Below, piece by piece: positions 1 through 5,435 of a DNA stretch of 5,435 nt. The notes below the pieces were generated by a model. That model was not told where the DNA came from. It saw only the letters and a program-made list of their open reading frames with translations, and searched no databases. The stretch's first letter is position 1, and each line of letters begins with the position of its first letter. This stretch comes from Flavobacteriales bacterium UBA4011 (GTDB lineage Bacteria; Bacteroidota; Bacteroidia; Flavobacteriales_D; Crocinitomicaceae), in assembly GCA_002384725.1 (NCBI GenBank), contig DGBF01000205.1:10562-15996 (forward strand). The letters are read 5' to 3'. A program made the translations under genes and the position numbers.

Positions 1-14
1 TGCTCTTCCGATCT
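1..14. other. Illumina adapter remnant (assembly artefact)
   Basis: The first 14 bases, TGCTCTTCCGATCT, are identical to the 3' end of the Illumina TruSeq read-2 adapter. The T before GCTCTTCCGATCT favours the read-2 adapter, because the read-1 adapter has C at that place. Genomic sequence appears to start at base 15. From about there, one frame reads without a stop as recognisable GH3 protein, whereas the adapter bases would add spurious residues (ALPI) to that protein. The remnant marks an untrimmed read at a contig end. Confidence 0.95.
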
Positions 15-463
15 TTGTTGACAAACACAGATATGAGATTATCATAACGGGCCGAATTCGTCAATTCGTTAGTTTGGTGGGAGAGCATTTATCACTATAC
101 AATATCAATAATGCCATTCAATCGACAGGAGAGCATTTTTCGTCTGATCTGAGTGAATTTTGTTTGTATGCAGATGGCGATGAATTAAGACATTACTGGT
201 TCTTGGGCGCATCGAGCGATTTGAATGAGGAAGAGGTTATGAAGTCAATAGACCAAGAAATTTGCTGCTTAAATGATGACTATGCGTCGTCGCGTAAATA
301 CAATTTGAAAGACCCTGTTTTAAAAATCATTCCGAATGAAACGTTTTACGAGTTCATGAGCAGTTTAGGTAAATCGGGTGCACAGAACAAATTCCCTAGA
401 GTGTTGAATGGAGACCAAACAAAACTTTGGATGGATTTTCTTTCATCGAAAAACCTACTTTAA
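15..463 (+). CDS. GH3-family acyl-acid-amido synthetase, C-terminal fragment (5' partial)
   Basis: This is the C-terminal part of a protein of the GH3 (auxin-responsive promoter) family. These adenylate-forming enzymes join a carboxylic acid to an amino acid through an acyl-AMP intermediate. The frame is open from the left edge, so no start codon is present; a TTG at 74 lies inside the conserved region and is not the start. Visible family features are the hinge-like stretch RYEIIITGRIRQF (codons 29-67), then GEHLS, which matches the GEE/GEH segment after the hinge. Further on are LNDDYASSRKYN and the C-terminal FYEFMSSLGKSGAQNKFPRV, matching the usual FY-x-GK-x-GGQ-x-K-x-PR pattern. About 149 residues remain of a protein usually near 500, so the N-terminal ATP/AMP-binding domain is missing. 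The substrate of bacterial members is mostly unknown, and plant auxin or jasmonate chemistry should not be assumed. The gene is convergent with the downstream transporter and overlaps it by 9 bp. Confidence 0.85.
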
Positions 464-1357
464 TTTATTCAACGCTTTCACTTTCATGTAGTATTTAACA
501 ACCCCATTTGCAACTACGACAAGCACAATAATTATGGCGCCTACATAGAACTTGTAATTTAAAAGTTGATTTTCTCCTAGAATAACAATTGCCAAGACAA
601 TCGTATAAACAGGTTCCATGTTGATACTTAAGGAAACCGTAAAAGCGCCCAACCGTTTTACTAAATCTACCACAACTAAAAAGGCAAAAGAAGTACAAAC
701 GATACCCAAAAACAGGAGCCAAAGAAAGTCAGAAGTTGTCATAACGAATAAGGAAGAATTAAAATCTCCTTTTGCAATTAAATAAATCGACAAGAGAAAG
801 AAAGCTACAAAAAACTCAATTAAACTAATCGTTGACGATTTGTTCGTTTGGACTAAACGAGCATTAAAAACAGAAAACAGTGAGGCAAATAAAGCAGACA
901 ATAATCCAACAAACAAAGCGAGATAGTCCGTCGAGCTAAAATCGCCAGAAACGAAAATTAGCGCTGCAATTATTAAAAGGCCGAACACAAATTCCGTTTT
1001 CAAAAAGCGCTTTTTCATGATAATTGGTTCCAACCAAGCCACATGCAAGGTTGCTGTAGATAAGCACAATATCGCTAGAGAGGCTGTAGACAATTGTATT
1101 GCCAGAAAGAAGGTAACCCAATGCAACCCAACAAAAGCACCAACTCCAATTATTCCAAACAACTGTTTTCTAGAATAAACTTGGAATTTCCATTTACGGA
1201 TCTTGAGAAAAATCCAAAGGGCTACAAAAGCAATTAGCAAGCGCCACCAAACGATGACCATACTGTCGAGCATGATTAGCTTGCCTAAAATACCCGTAAA
1301 TCCCCATAAAAAAATGATGGCGTGCAACAAGATGTGGTGTCTGAGATTCTTTAGCAT
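455..1357 (-). CDS. DMT-superfamily transporter, EamA family
   Basis: This is an inner-membrane transporter of the drug/metabolite transporter superfamily, with two EamA repeats of five helices each. I chose the ATG at 1357 (MLKNLRHHILLH...), which gives 300 residues, the usual family length. A GTG at 1435 would add 26 residues with an extra hydrophobic stretch that relatives do not normally have. About ten membrane segments can be read, at roughly residues 8-28, 33-51, 66-84, 90-108, 121-137, 145-165, 176-194, 211-230, 237-260 and 267-288. The family's glutamate-proline signature occurs in both halves: LEPIIM (109-114) and MEPVYTIVLAIVILGE (247-262). The early WGFTGILGKL motif is typical of Bacteroidota members. 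The C-terminus is basic, which places it in the cytoplasm. The substrate cannot be told from sequence; EamA proteins export amino acids, metabolites or drugs. The gene is divergent from holB and convergent with GH3. A weak promoter candidate on this strand is TAnnTTTA at 1391-1384, with TTTG at 1417-1414 (22-bp gap). Confidence 0.9.
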   Translation of the reverse strand: MLKNLRHHILLHAIIFLWGFTGILGKLIMLDSMVIVWWRLLIAFVALWIFLKIRKWKFQVYSRKQLFGIIGVGAFVGLHWVTFFLAIQLSTASLAILCLSTATLHVAWLEPIIMKKRFLKTEFVFGLLIIAALIFVSGDFSSTDYLALFVGLLSALFASLFSVFNARLVQTNKSSTISLIEFFVAFFLLSIYLIAKGDFNSSLFVMTTSDFLWLLFLGIVCTSFAFLVVVDLVKRLGAFTVSLSINMEPVYTIVLAIVILGENQLLNYKFYVGAIIIVLVVVANGVVKYYMKVKALNKLK

Positions 1358-1456
1358 TTTTAAATTAGGCGATTTAAAGAGTGTAAAAATAAAGAAGAAA
1401 AAGATTAGGCCGACAAAAACTGTTGATAAGAGCACAAAAGAATAGAAATTGAAGTC

Positions 1457-1486
1457 TTTGCGAGGAGAGGAATTTGGTTAATTTTG
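1457..1486 (+). promoter_or_regulatory. Bacteroidota-type promoter for holB
   Basis: TTTG at 1457-1460 is followed after 18 bp by TAATTTTG at 1479-1486, a full match to the TAnnTTTG -7 element with a -33 TTTG as described for Bacteroides and Flavobacterium. If the -7 element sits at its usual distance, transcription would begin near 1490, almost on the holB ATG at 1491. The mRNA would then be leaderless or nearly so. The match is read by eye, and TTTG is common in AT-rich DNA, so it is a candidate only. Confidence 0.45.
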
Positions 1487-1490
1487 GAAT

Positions 1491-2609
1491 ATGCAATTTA
1501 GTGAGATTGTCGGCCAAATAGACTTGAAGAAAAGAATGATCAACGAGATCCGTTCTGAGAAAATGAGTCATGCCCAGTTATTTTTAGGAAAAAACGGATA
1601 CGGCAACTTAGCTTTGGCTTTGTCATACACGCAATATTTATTTTGCGAAAACAAAGGGGAGGAGGATTCTTGTGGAGTTTGCGCTTCTTGTTCAAAAACC
1701 AAACAGCTTATTCATCCCGATGTTCATTTTGTTTTTCCAACCGTCCAAGCAATATCTAAGACCAGCGATGGAATGATTGCCAATTGGCGAGAAGCGGTTG
1801 CAACATCGGCCTATTTCAATCTGAACGACTGGATAAATTTTACGGATAACAAAGGACGCCGTCCAATTGTTGGTGCTGAAGAAAGCAAAGAGCTGCTGAA
1901 GAAATTGTCCCTAATGTCATTTGAAGGCGGATATAAAGTGGTCATTATTTGGATGGCCGAGGAGATGAATGTCACTTTTGCGAATAAAATGTTGAAAACC
2001 CTGGAAGAGCCTGCGGACAAAACGATTATTTTGATTTTAGCGGAAAACACAGAGAAAATTTTACCTACAATAATGTCACGCGCCCAGCTCAAAAAGATAC
2101 CGCGATTGGGCTTTGCTGAGGTGGCGCATTATGTTCAGTCCAGTACCGAATTGTCGGAAAACGAAGCGCAAAGCTTGGTTGCTAGGGTTGAAGGCGATAT
2201 TTGTTTGATTCGTGCGCATTTGATGAATGCCGAGAACGAAGACAAGAACAGGATAATTTTTATAGAATTGATGCGGTCTTCATACAAGAAAAATGTGCTT
2301 GAAATGATGGACTGGGCAGACATGGTTTCAGGAATAGGAAGAGAAGGACAAAAAACATTCTTGGAGTACGCCTTGCATATGGTACGGCAGAGCATTTTAA
2401 AGAATTATACCGATGAACAATTGGCCAGAGTTTCGGAGGAAGAGGCTGGTTTTTTAAAGAATTTTTCCAAGTTTATTACGGGGAATAACGTGACGGATTT
2501 CTTAAATATTTTCAGTGAGGCGCACTATCATATTGAGCGAAATGCGAACCCGAAGATATTGTTTACGCATTTGGCTTTTCGGACCATGCGGTTTATACAT
2601 TTTGCTTAG
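1491..2609 (+). CDS. holB: DNA polymerase III subunit delta-prime (clamp loader)
   Basis: Delta-prime is the rigid stator subunit of the clamp loader (with tau/gamma and delta), which opens and loads the beta sliding clamp on primed DNA during replication. The 372-residue protein starts with the typical MQFSEIVGQ. This is followed by HAQLFLGKNGYGNLALALSY (27-46), a P-loop position that lacks the Lys-Thr of a working Walker A. A four-cysteine zinc module follows at C52, C61, C64 and C67. Then come YKVVIIWMAEEMN (148-160, in place of Walker B), the hallmark LKTLEEP (168-174) and TIMSRAQ (194-199 region), where most clamp-loader subunits have SRC. The remaining helical C-terminal domain (about 205-372) is the oligomerisation collar. 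The degenerate P-loop means it probably does not hydrolyse ATP, as is known for delta-prime. It stands alone here between two intergenic regions, with a promoter candidate just upstream. Paralogous DnaX is less likely because of the lost Walker A. Confidence 0.93.
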   Translation: MQFSEIVGQIDLKKRMINEIRSEKMSHAQLFLGKNGYGNLALALSYTQYLFCENKGEEDSCGVCASCSKTKQLIHPDVHFVFPTVQAISKTSDGMIANWREAVATSAYFNLNDWINFTDNKGRRPIVGAEESKELLKKLSLMSFEGGYKVVIIWMAEEMNVTFANKMLKTLEEPADKTIILILAENTEKILPTIMSRAQLKKIPRLGFAEVAHYVQSSTELSENEAQSLVARVEGDICLIRAHLMNAENEDKNRIIFIELMRSSYKKNVLEMMDWADMVSGIGREGQKTFLEYALHMVRQSILKNYTDEQLARVSEEEAGFLKNFSKFITGNNVTDFLNIFSEAHYHIERNANPKILFTHLAFRTMRFIHFA

Positions 2610-2792
2610 AGGTTTGAATTAAGCTACTGGTTTACAGGTCTTATTAATTCGTCATTTTGCGAATTTGAGAATTGGATTTTTCTGCTATTTATTTGGTTAG
2701 ACAAGATGTTTTTCTTTATCTTAATAATATAACCTCTTCAAAAACATATTTTATCTTTACCTCCAGAAACACCAATCCATAATAGCACCCAA
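2610..2792. other. Intergenic region between holB and the carboxyltransferase gene
   Basis: This AT-rich spacer should hold the end of the holB transcript and the promoter of the next gene. One short inverted repeat is visible, AATTCG at 2646-2651 and CGAATT at 2660-2665, with an 8-base loop. A TTTTTC tract follows about 10 bases later (2677-2682), so this is at best a weak terminator. TATCTTTA at 2752-2759 resembles the TAnnTTTG -7 element except for its last base and would give a leader of about 28 bases, but I see no TTTG at the -33 distance. No open frame, tRNA or repeat is apparent. Confidence 0.4.
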
Positions 2793-4337
2793 ATGAAGGA
2801 AAAACGTGACCAACTCATCCAAAGAAGAAAAGAATCCGTCCTTGGTGGAGGAGAAGAACGAATAGCAAAACAGCACAGTGGCGGTAAATTAACCGCTCGT
2901 GAACGTGTCACTTTGCTTCTTGACGAAAACTCTTTTCAAGAAACAGGAATGTTCATTGAACACCGATCAACGTATTTTGGATTAGATAAAAAACACTACC
3001 CTGGAGATGGCGTAGTAACAGGTTACGGAACAATTCACGGCCGTTTAATATATGTTTTTTCGCAAGATTTCACCGTACTCGGAGGTTCACTTTCTGAGAC
3101 ACATGCTGAGAAAATTTGCAAATTGATGGATCTAGCCATGAAAACCGGAGCGCCATTGATTGGATTGAATGATTCCGGTGGCGCGAGAATTCAGGAAGGT
3201 GTCGTTTCATTGGCGGGCTACGCTGATATCTTTTTCAGAAATACACGAGCGTCCGGTGTTATCCCGCAAATTTCTGTGATCATGGGTCCTTGCGCAGGTG
3301 GAGCGGTATACTCACCAGCTTTGACGGATTTCGTTTTCATGGTAGAGGAAACATCCTATATGTTTGTTACAGGACCAAATGTGGTAAAAACAGTTACCCA
3401 CGAAGAGGTAACTTCTGAAGATTTAGGTGGTGCAAAATCACATGCTGAGAAATCCGGAGTAAATCATTTTACAGCGAGTAATGATGTCGAATGCTTGAAA
3501 AAAGTTCGAGACTTAATTACCTTCGTGCCACAAAACGCGAAGGAATTGGCACCGCAACCGAGCCAATATCAATTCAACGAAAGTAAAAACACGACCATAC
3601 AAAGTATAATTCCAGACAATTCCAATTTGCCTTACGATATCCGAAAGGTAATTGACTGTGTAATTGACGACAACAGCTTCCGTGAAGTTCAAGAAGATTT
3701 TGCCAAAAACATAGTGGTAGGTTTTGCGAGAATTGAAGGTAGATCCGTCGGTATTGTTGCCAATCAACCAGCTTCTATGGCAGGAGTTTTAGACATCGAT
3801 TCTTCACGAAAAGGAGCTCGATTCGTTCGTTTCTGTGATGCTTTCAACATTCCATTATTGGTGCTAGAAGATGTGCCAGGATTCCTGCCAGGAACAGACC
3901 AGGAGTGGCGAGGAATTATCACTCATGGCGCGAAATTATTATACGCTTTTTCAGAAGCAACAGTTCCAAGAATCACTGTAATCACTCGAAAGGCTTACGG
4001 AGGAGCGTTTGATGTAATGAACTCTAAAAACATTGGTGCTGATTTAAACTTTGCTTGGCCAACAGCAGAAATTGCAGTAATGGGAGCGAAGGGAGCGGCA
4101 GAAATAATCTTCAAAAGAGAAATTGCTGGAGCCGATGATCCACAAGCAAAATGGTTAGAAAAAGAAGCGGAATACGCTGAGAAGTTCACAAATCCATACC
4201 GTGCTGCTGAAAGAGGTTTCGTTGATGATGTTATTCTTCCCGAAGAAACTAGAGGAAGGTTAATAGCAGCCTTCAAATCATTGGAAAACAAAAGCGAAAG
4301 TCTTCCTTGGAAAAAACACGGAAACATTCCTTTGTAA
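2793..4337 (+). CDS. pccB: Acyl-CoA carboxylase beta subunit, propionyl-CoA type (carboxyltransferase)
   Basis: This is the biotin-dependent carboxyltransferase subunit of an acyl-CoA carboxylase. It moves carboxyl from carboxybiotin to the alpha carbon of an acyl-CoA, most likely propionyl-CoA to (S)-methylmalonyl-CoA, in the cytoplasm. Its 514 residues match the family length, and the ATG is supported by the usual N-terminus ([22 protein letters not shown], residues 17-38). It contains two crotonase-like halves. The N-terminal half has [12 protein letters not shown] (126-137) and the first oxyanion-hole loop [16 protein letters not shown] (165-180). The C-terminal half has [20 protein letters not shown] (362-381), the second loop [13 protein letters not shown] (400-412) and [19 protein letters not shown] (422-440). 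D407 aligns with the aspartate (D422 of Streptomyces coelicolor PccB) linked to propionyl-CoA preference. No biotin carboxylase or biotin carrier gene is adjacent. The closely similar methylmalonyl-CoA decarboxylase alpha or transcarboxylase 12S subunit cannot be excluded. A methyltransferase gene follows after 15 bp. Confidence 0.9.
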   Translation: MKEKRDQLIQRRKESVLGGGEERIAKQHSGGKLTARERVTLLLDENSFQETGMFIEHRSTYFGLDKKHYPGDGVVTGYGTIHGRLIYVFSQDFTVLGGSLSETHAEKICKLMDLAMKTGAPLIGLNDSGGARIQEGVVSLAGYADIFFRNTRASGVIPQISVIMGPCAGGAVYSPALTDFVFMVEETSYMFVTGPNVVKTVTHEEVTSEDLGGAKSHAEKSGVNHFTASNDVECLKKVRDLITFVPQNAKELAPQPSQYQFNESKNTTIQSIIPDNSNLPYDIRKVIDCVIDDNSFREVQEDFAKNIVVGFARIEGRSVGIVANQPASMAGVLDIDSSRKGARFVRFCDAFNIPLLVLEDVPGFLPGTDQEWRGIITHGAKLLYAFSEATVPRITVITRKAYGGAFDVMNSKNIGADLNFAWPTAEIAVMGAKGAAEIIFKREIAGADDPQAKWLEKEAEYAEKFTNPYRAAERGFVDDVILPEETRGRLIAAFKSLENKSESLPWKKHGNIPL

Positions 4338-4352
4338 AAACCTTTAGAAAGC

Positions 4353-4940
4353 ATGCAAGCGGACCTTTTTGAATCAACTTCTGATAAAAAGCACTCCATA
4401 AAACATGGGGAGTTCATAAGAATTCGACCCGTTCCCGTTGAAGGTGTCGCAGAATTATTCTATTCTTTTCATGAAACAATGTATGGCGAAATTATCGTCG
4501 GCAGTTCTAAAAAACGAGTGCATTGGTTGGCCTTTGTTAAAAGCTGGAGAGAAGGGGTGGTTGGATTGAGCGATAACTTTCCCGGAATAAAAATAACGGA
4601 GGAACGAAAGGCCGAACACGCGCAAGCTGCTGAAGCGATTTCTCTAAGGAGGCCTGAAAAGAAATTTTCTATTTATCCTGTTGGAACCGACTTTCAAGTA
4701 GAGGTTTGGAATCAACTTTTAAAAATACCTATCGGCGAAACCGTTACTTATGGTAAGATAGCTATGAAATTAAAATTACCAGTTGGCGCTTCACGATCTG
4801 TTGGAACAGCGGTTGGCCGAAACCCTATTGCATTTCTGATCCCTTGTCACCGCGTAATAAGCATAACAAGCGGCCTAGGGGGGTACCGTTGGGGTTTGCC
4901 TTTGAAGCAGCAGATATTGATTCAGGAAAAGAAAGCTTAA
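4353..4940 (+). CDS. ogt: Methylated-DNA--protein-cysteine S-methyltransferase (O6-alkylguanine repair)
   Basis: This is a suicide DNA-repair protein that transfers the methyl group from O6-methylguanine (or O4-methylthymine) to its own cysteine. The 195 residues comprise an N-terminal ribonuclease-like domain (about 40-100, starting YGEIIVGSS) and the catalytic winged-helix domain (about 108-193, GTDFQVEVWNQLLKIPIGET). Key residues by alignment with human AGT are Y133 in VTYG, the arginine finger R148 in SRSVGTAV, N157, the acceptor C165 in IPCHRV (163-168), and E192. The GLGGYRWGL segment (174-182) is typical of Ada-type C-terminal domains. There is no Ada N-terminal zinc domain or AraC helix-turn-helix region, so it is a stand-alone repair enzyme rather than a regulator. 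The ogt symbol is by function; it could equally be called an Ada-like MGMT. It begins 15 bp after the carboxyltransferase stop with no room for a promoter, so co-transcription is likely. Its stop overlaps that of the convergent membrane protein gene. Confidence 0.93.
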   Translation: MQADLFESTSDKKHSIKHGEFIRIRPVPVEGVAELFYSFHETMYGEIIVGSSKKRVHWLAFVKSWREGVVGLSDNFPGIKITEERKAEHAQAAEAISLRRPEKKFSIYPVGTDFQVEVWNQLLKIPIGETVTYGKIAMKLKLPVGASRSVGTAVGRNPIAFLIPCHRVISITSGLGGYRWGLPLKQQILIQEKKA

Positions 4941-5435
4941 CGACCTCTCAACCATCGCGGAACCAGAACCGCTCCAATGATGAGGTAGGGAAAATACGAC
5001 AACAAACGCCAAATTAACGCCAATGCAACAAGCAACATGGCCGAAGCGGTAAAGTTAGACAACAATTCACCAAAAGCATATTCGGCAACACCACTCGCTC
5101 CAGGCGTAGGACTTATCAGCATGAATAGCCAAAGCACAAGTTGTTTACCCAATAACAGAAAGTGTTCGAAAACAGACAAGTTTAAAAAAGCTTGGAGTAT
5201 GGCGTTAATCACTAAATAACGCGAAACCCAAGATCCACAGGTACTTAGAAATGTTTTAACCCAAAAGGAGACAGGTTCTTTTTTCAGCTCCTTGGAGGTA
5301 GTATAAATTTCTTCACCCGTCTGAATTGCCGAATTTCTCCAACGCTTCAAAAATGGAATTCGAAACATAAAACCAAGAACGCTTTTTGCCAAATTCGAAA
5401 AAATAAAAATGCAAGCAAATAAGAAGGCGCAAATG
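4937..5435 (-). CDS. Flippase-like integral membrane protein (LPG synthase TM / YbhN type), C-terminal part
   Basis: This is the C-terminal part of a polytopic membrane protein of the lysylphosphatidylglycerol-synthase transmembrane / flippase-like family (PF03706 type). The frame is open to the right edge: codons beyond the TTG at 5392 still read as a hydrophobic helix (ICAFLFACIFIFSNLAKS). The TTG is therefore an internal leucine and the true start lies outside the window. About 165 residues are visible of a protein normally over 300. After the first helix comes a basic amphipathic loop (FRIPFLKRWR), then a membrane helix at about SRYLVINAILQAFLNL, and the family's most recognisable motif, SPTPGASGVAEYAFGELL, corresponding to TPGGxGVxE. 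The C-terminal helices follow and end in YLIIGAVLVPRWLRGR. Members are linked to lipid or polyprenol-linked sugar handling across the membrane, mostly without biochemical proof. No soluble MprF-like aminoacyltransferase domain follows the membrane part, so it is not a full MprF. Confidence 0.8.
   Translation of the reverse strand, partial: ICAFLFACIFIFSNLAKSVLGFMFRIPFLKRWRNSAIQTGEEIYTTSKELKKEPVSFWVKTFLSTCGSWVSRYLVINAILQAFLNLSVFEHFLLLGKQLVLWLFMLISPTPGASGVAEYAFGELLSNFTASAMLLVALALIWRLLSYFPYLIIGAVLVPRWLRGR

Noticed and set aside
55..70. AATTCGTC/AATTCGTT short tandem repeat
   Set aside because: It lies within the conserved GH3 coding segment (GRIRQFV) and is explained by the codons.
74..76. TTG as start codon of a small complete 129-residue protein
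   Set aside because: The frame continues upstream to the adapter with conserved GH3 residues (RYEIIITGRIRQF), so the TTG is an internal leucine and the gene is truncated at the window edge.
1364..1410. ATTAGGC repeated at 1364-1370 and 1404-1410, 40 bp apart, upstream of the transporter
   Set aside because: A 7-mer repeat in about 130 bp of biased sequence is expected by chance roughly half the time. There is no flanking extension or symmetry to suggest an operator.
1358..1435. Longer transporter beginning at the GTG at 1435 (26 extra residues)
   Set aside because: The added segment is an unusual Phe-rich extension outside the family, while the ATG at 1357 gives the expected 300-residue protein with the usual MLKNL start.
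1203..1445. 80-codon basic open frame on the + strand antisense to the transporter N-terminus
   Set aside because: Its lysine-rich composition follows from the antisense of a hydrophobic gene and an A-rich leader. No domain or good start context is visible.
2646..2682. Inverted repeat AATTCG/CGAATT followed by a T-tract, as a holB terminator
   Set aside because: The stem is only six AT-rich pairs with an 8-base loop, and the T-tract is some 10 bases away from it. Too weak to call a terminator.
3995..4417. 140-codon open frame on the - strand across the end of the carboxyltransferase gene and the start of the methyltransferase gene
   Set aside because: It lies antisense to two strongly recognised genes, has no family resemblance, and has no promoter of its own. 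It is a frame shadow.

Overview
The window looks like a complete short-read contig from a member of the Bacteroidota. A flavobacterial lineage is likely, and a Crocinitomicaceae-like one is a guess. The reasons are AT-rich DNA, weak or absent Shine-Dalgarno sequences before most starts, a TTTG-N18-TAnnTTTG promoter match, and protein families whose sequence style (GH3, delta-prime subunit, flippase-like membrane protein) is familiar from that phylum. Taxonomy rests on pattern recognition only. Both ends cut through genes, and the first 14 bases are leftover Illumina adapter rather than genome.

Layout, left to right: (1) adapter remnant, 1-14; (2) the 3' end of a GH3-family acyl-acid-amido synthetase gene, + strand, ending at 463; (3) a complete DMT/EamA ten-helix transporter on the - strand, 455-1357, tail to tail with GH3 and overlapping it by 9 bp; (4) a 133-bp divergent intergenic region with a good Bacteroidota-type promoter pointing right; (5) holB-like DNA polymerase III delta-prime, + strand, 1491-2609; (6) a 183-bp intergenic region; (7) an acyl-CoA carboxylase beta (carboxyltransferase) subunit of propionyl-CoA type, + strand, 2793-4337; (8) 15 bp downstream, an O6-methylguanine-DNA methyltransferase, 4353-4940, probably co-transcribed; (9) the C-terminal part of a flippase-like (LPG synthase TM / YbhN-type) membrane protein on the - strand, 4937 to the right edge, whose stop codon overlaps that of the methyltransferase in a shared TTAA.

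This is ordinary housekeeping chromosome. The genes belong to unrelated processes: small-molecule conjugation, export, replication clamp loading, propionate/odd-chain metabolism, DNA alkylation repair and membrane lipid biology. They do not form an evident pathway. I found no mobile element, CRISPR array, RNA gene, defence system or clearly new system. The points most worth attention are the adapter contamination, the specificity residue in the carboxyltransferase that lacks adjacent partner genes, the compact convergent gene ends, and a possible leaderless promoter for holB.
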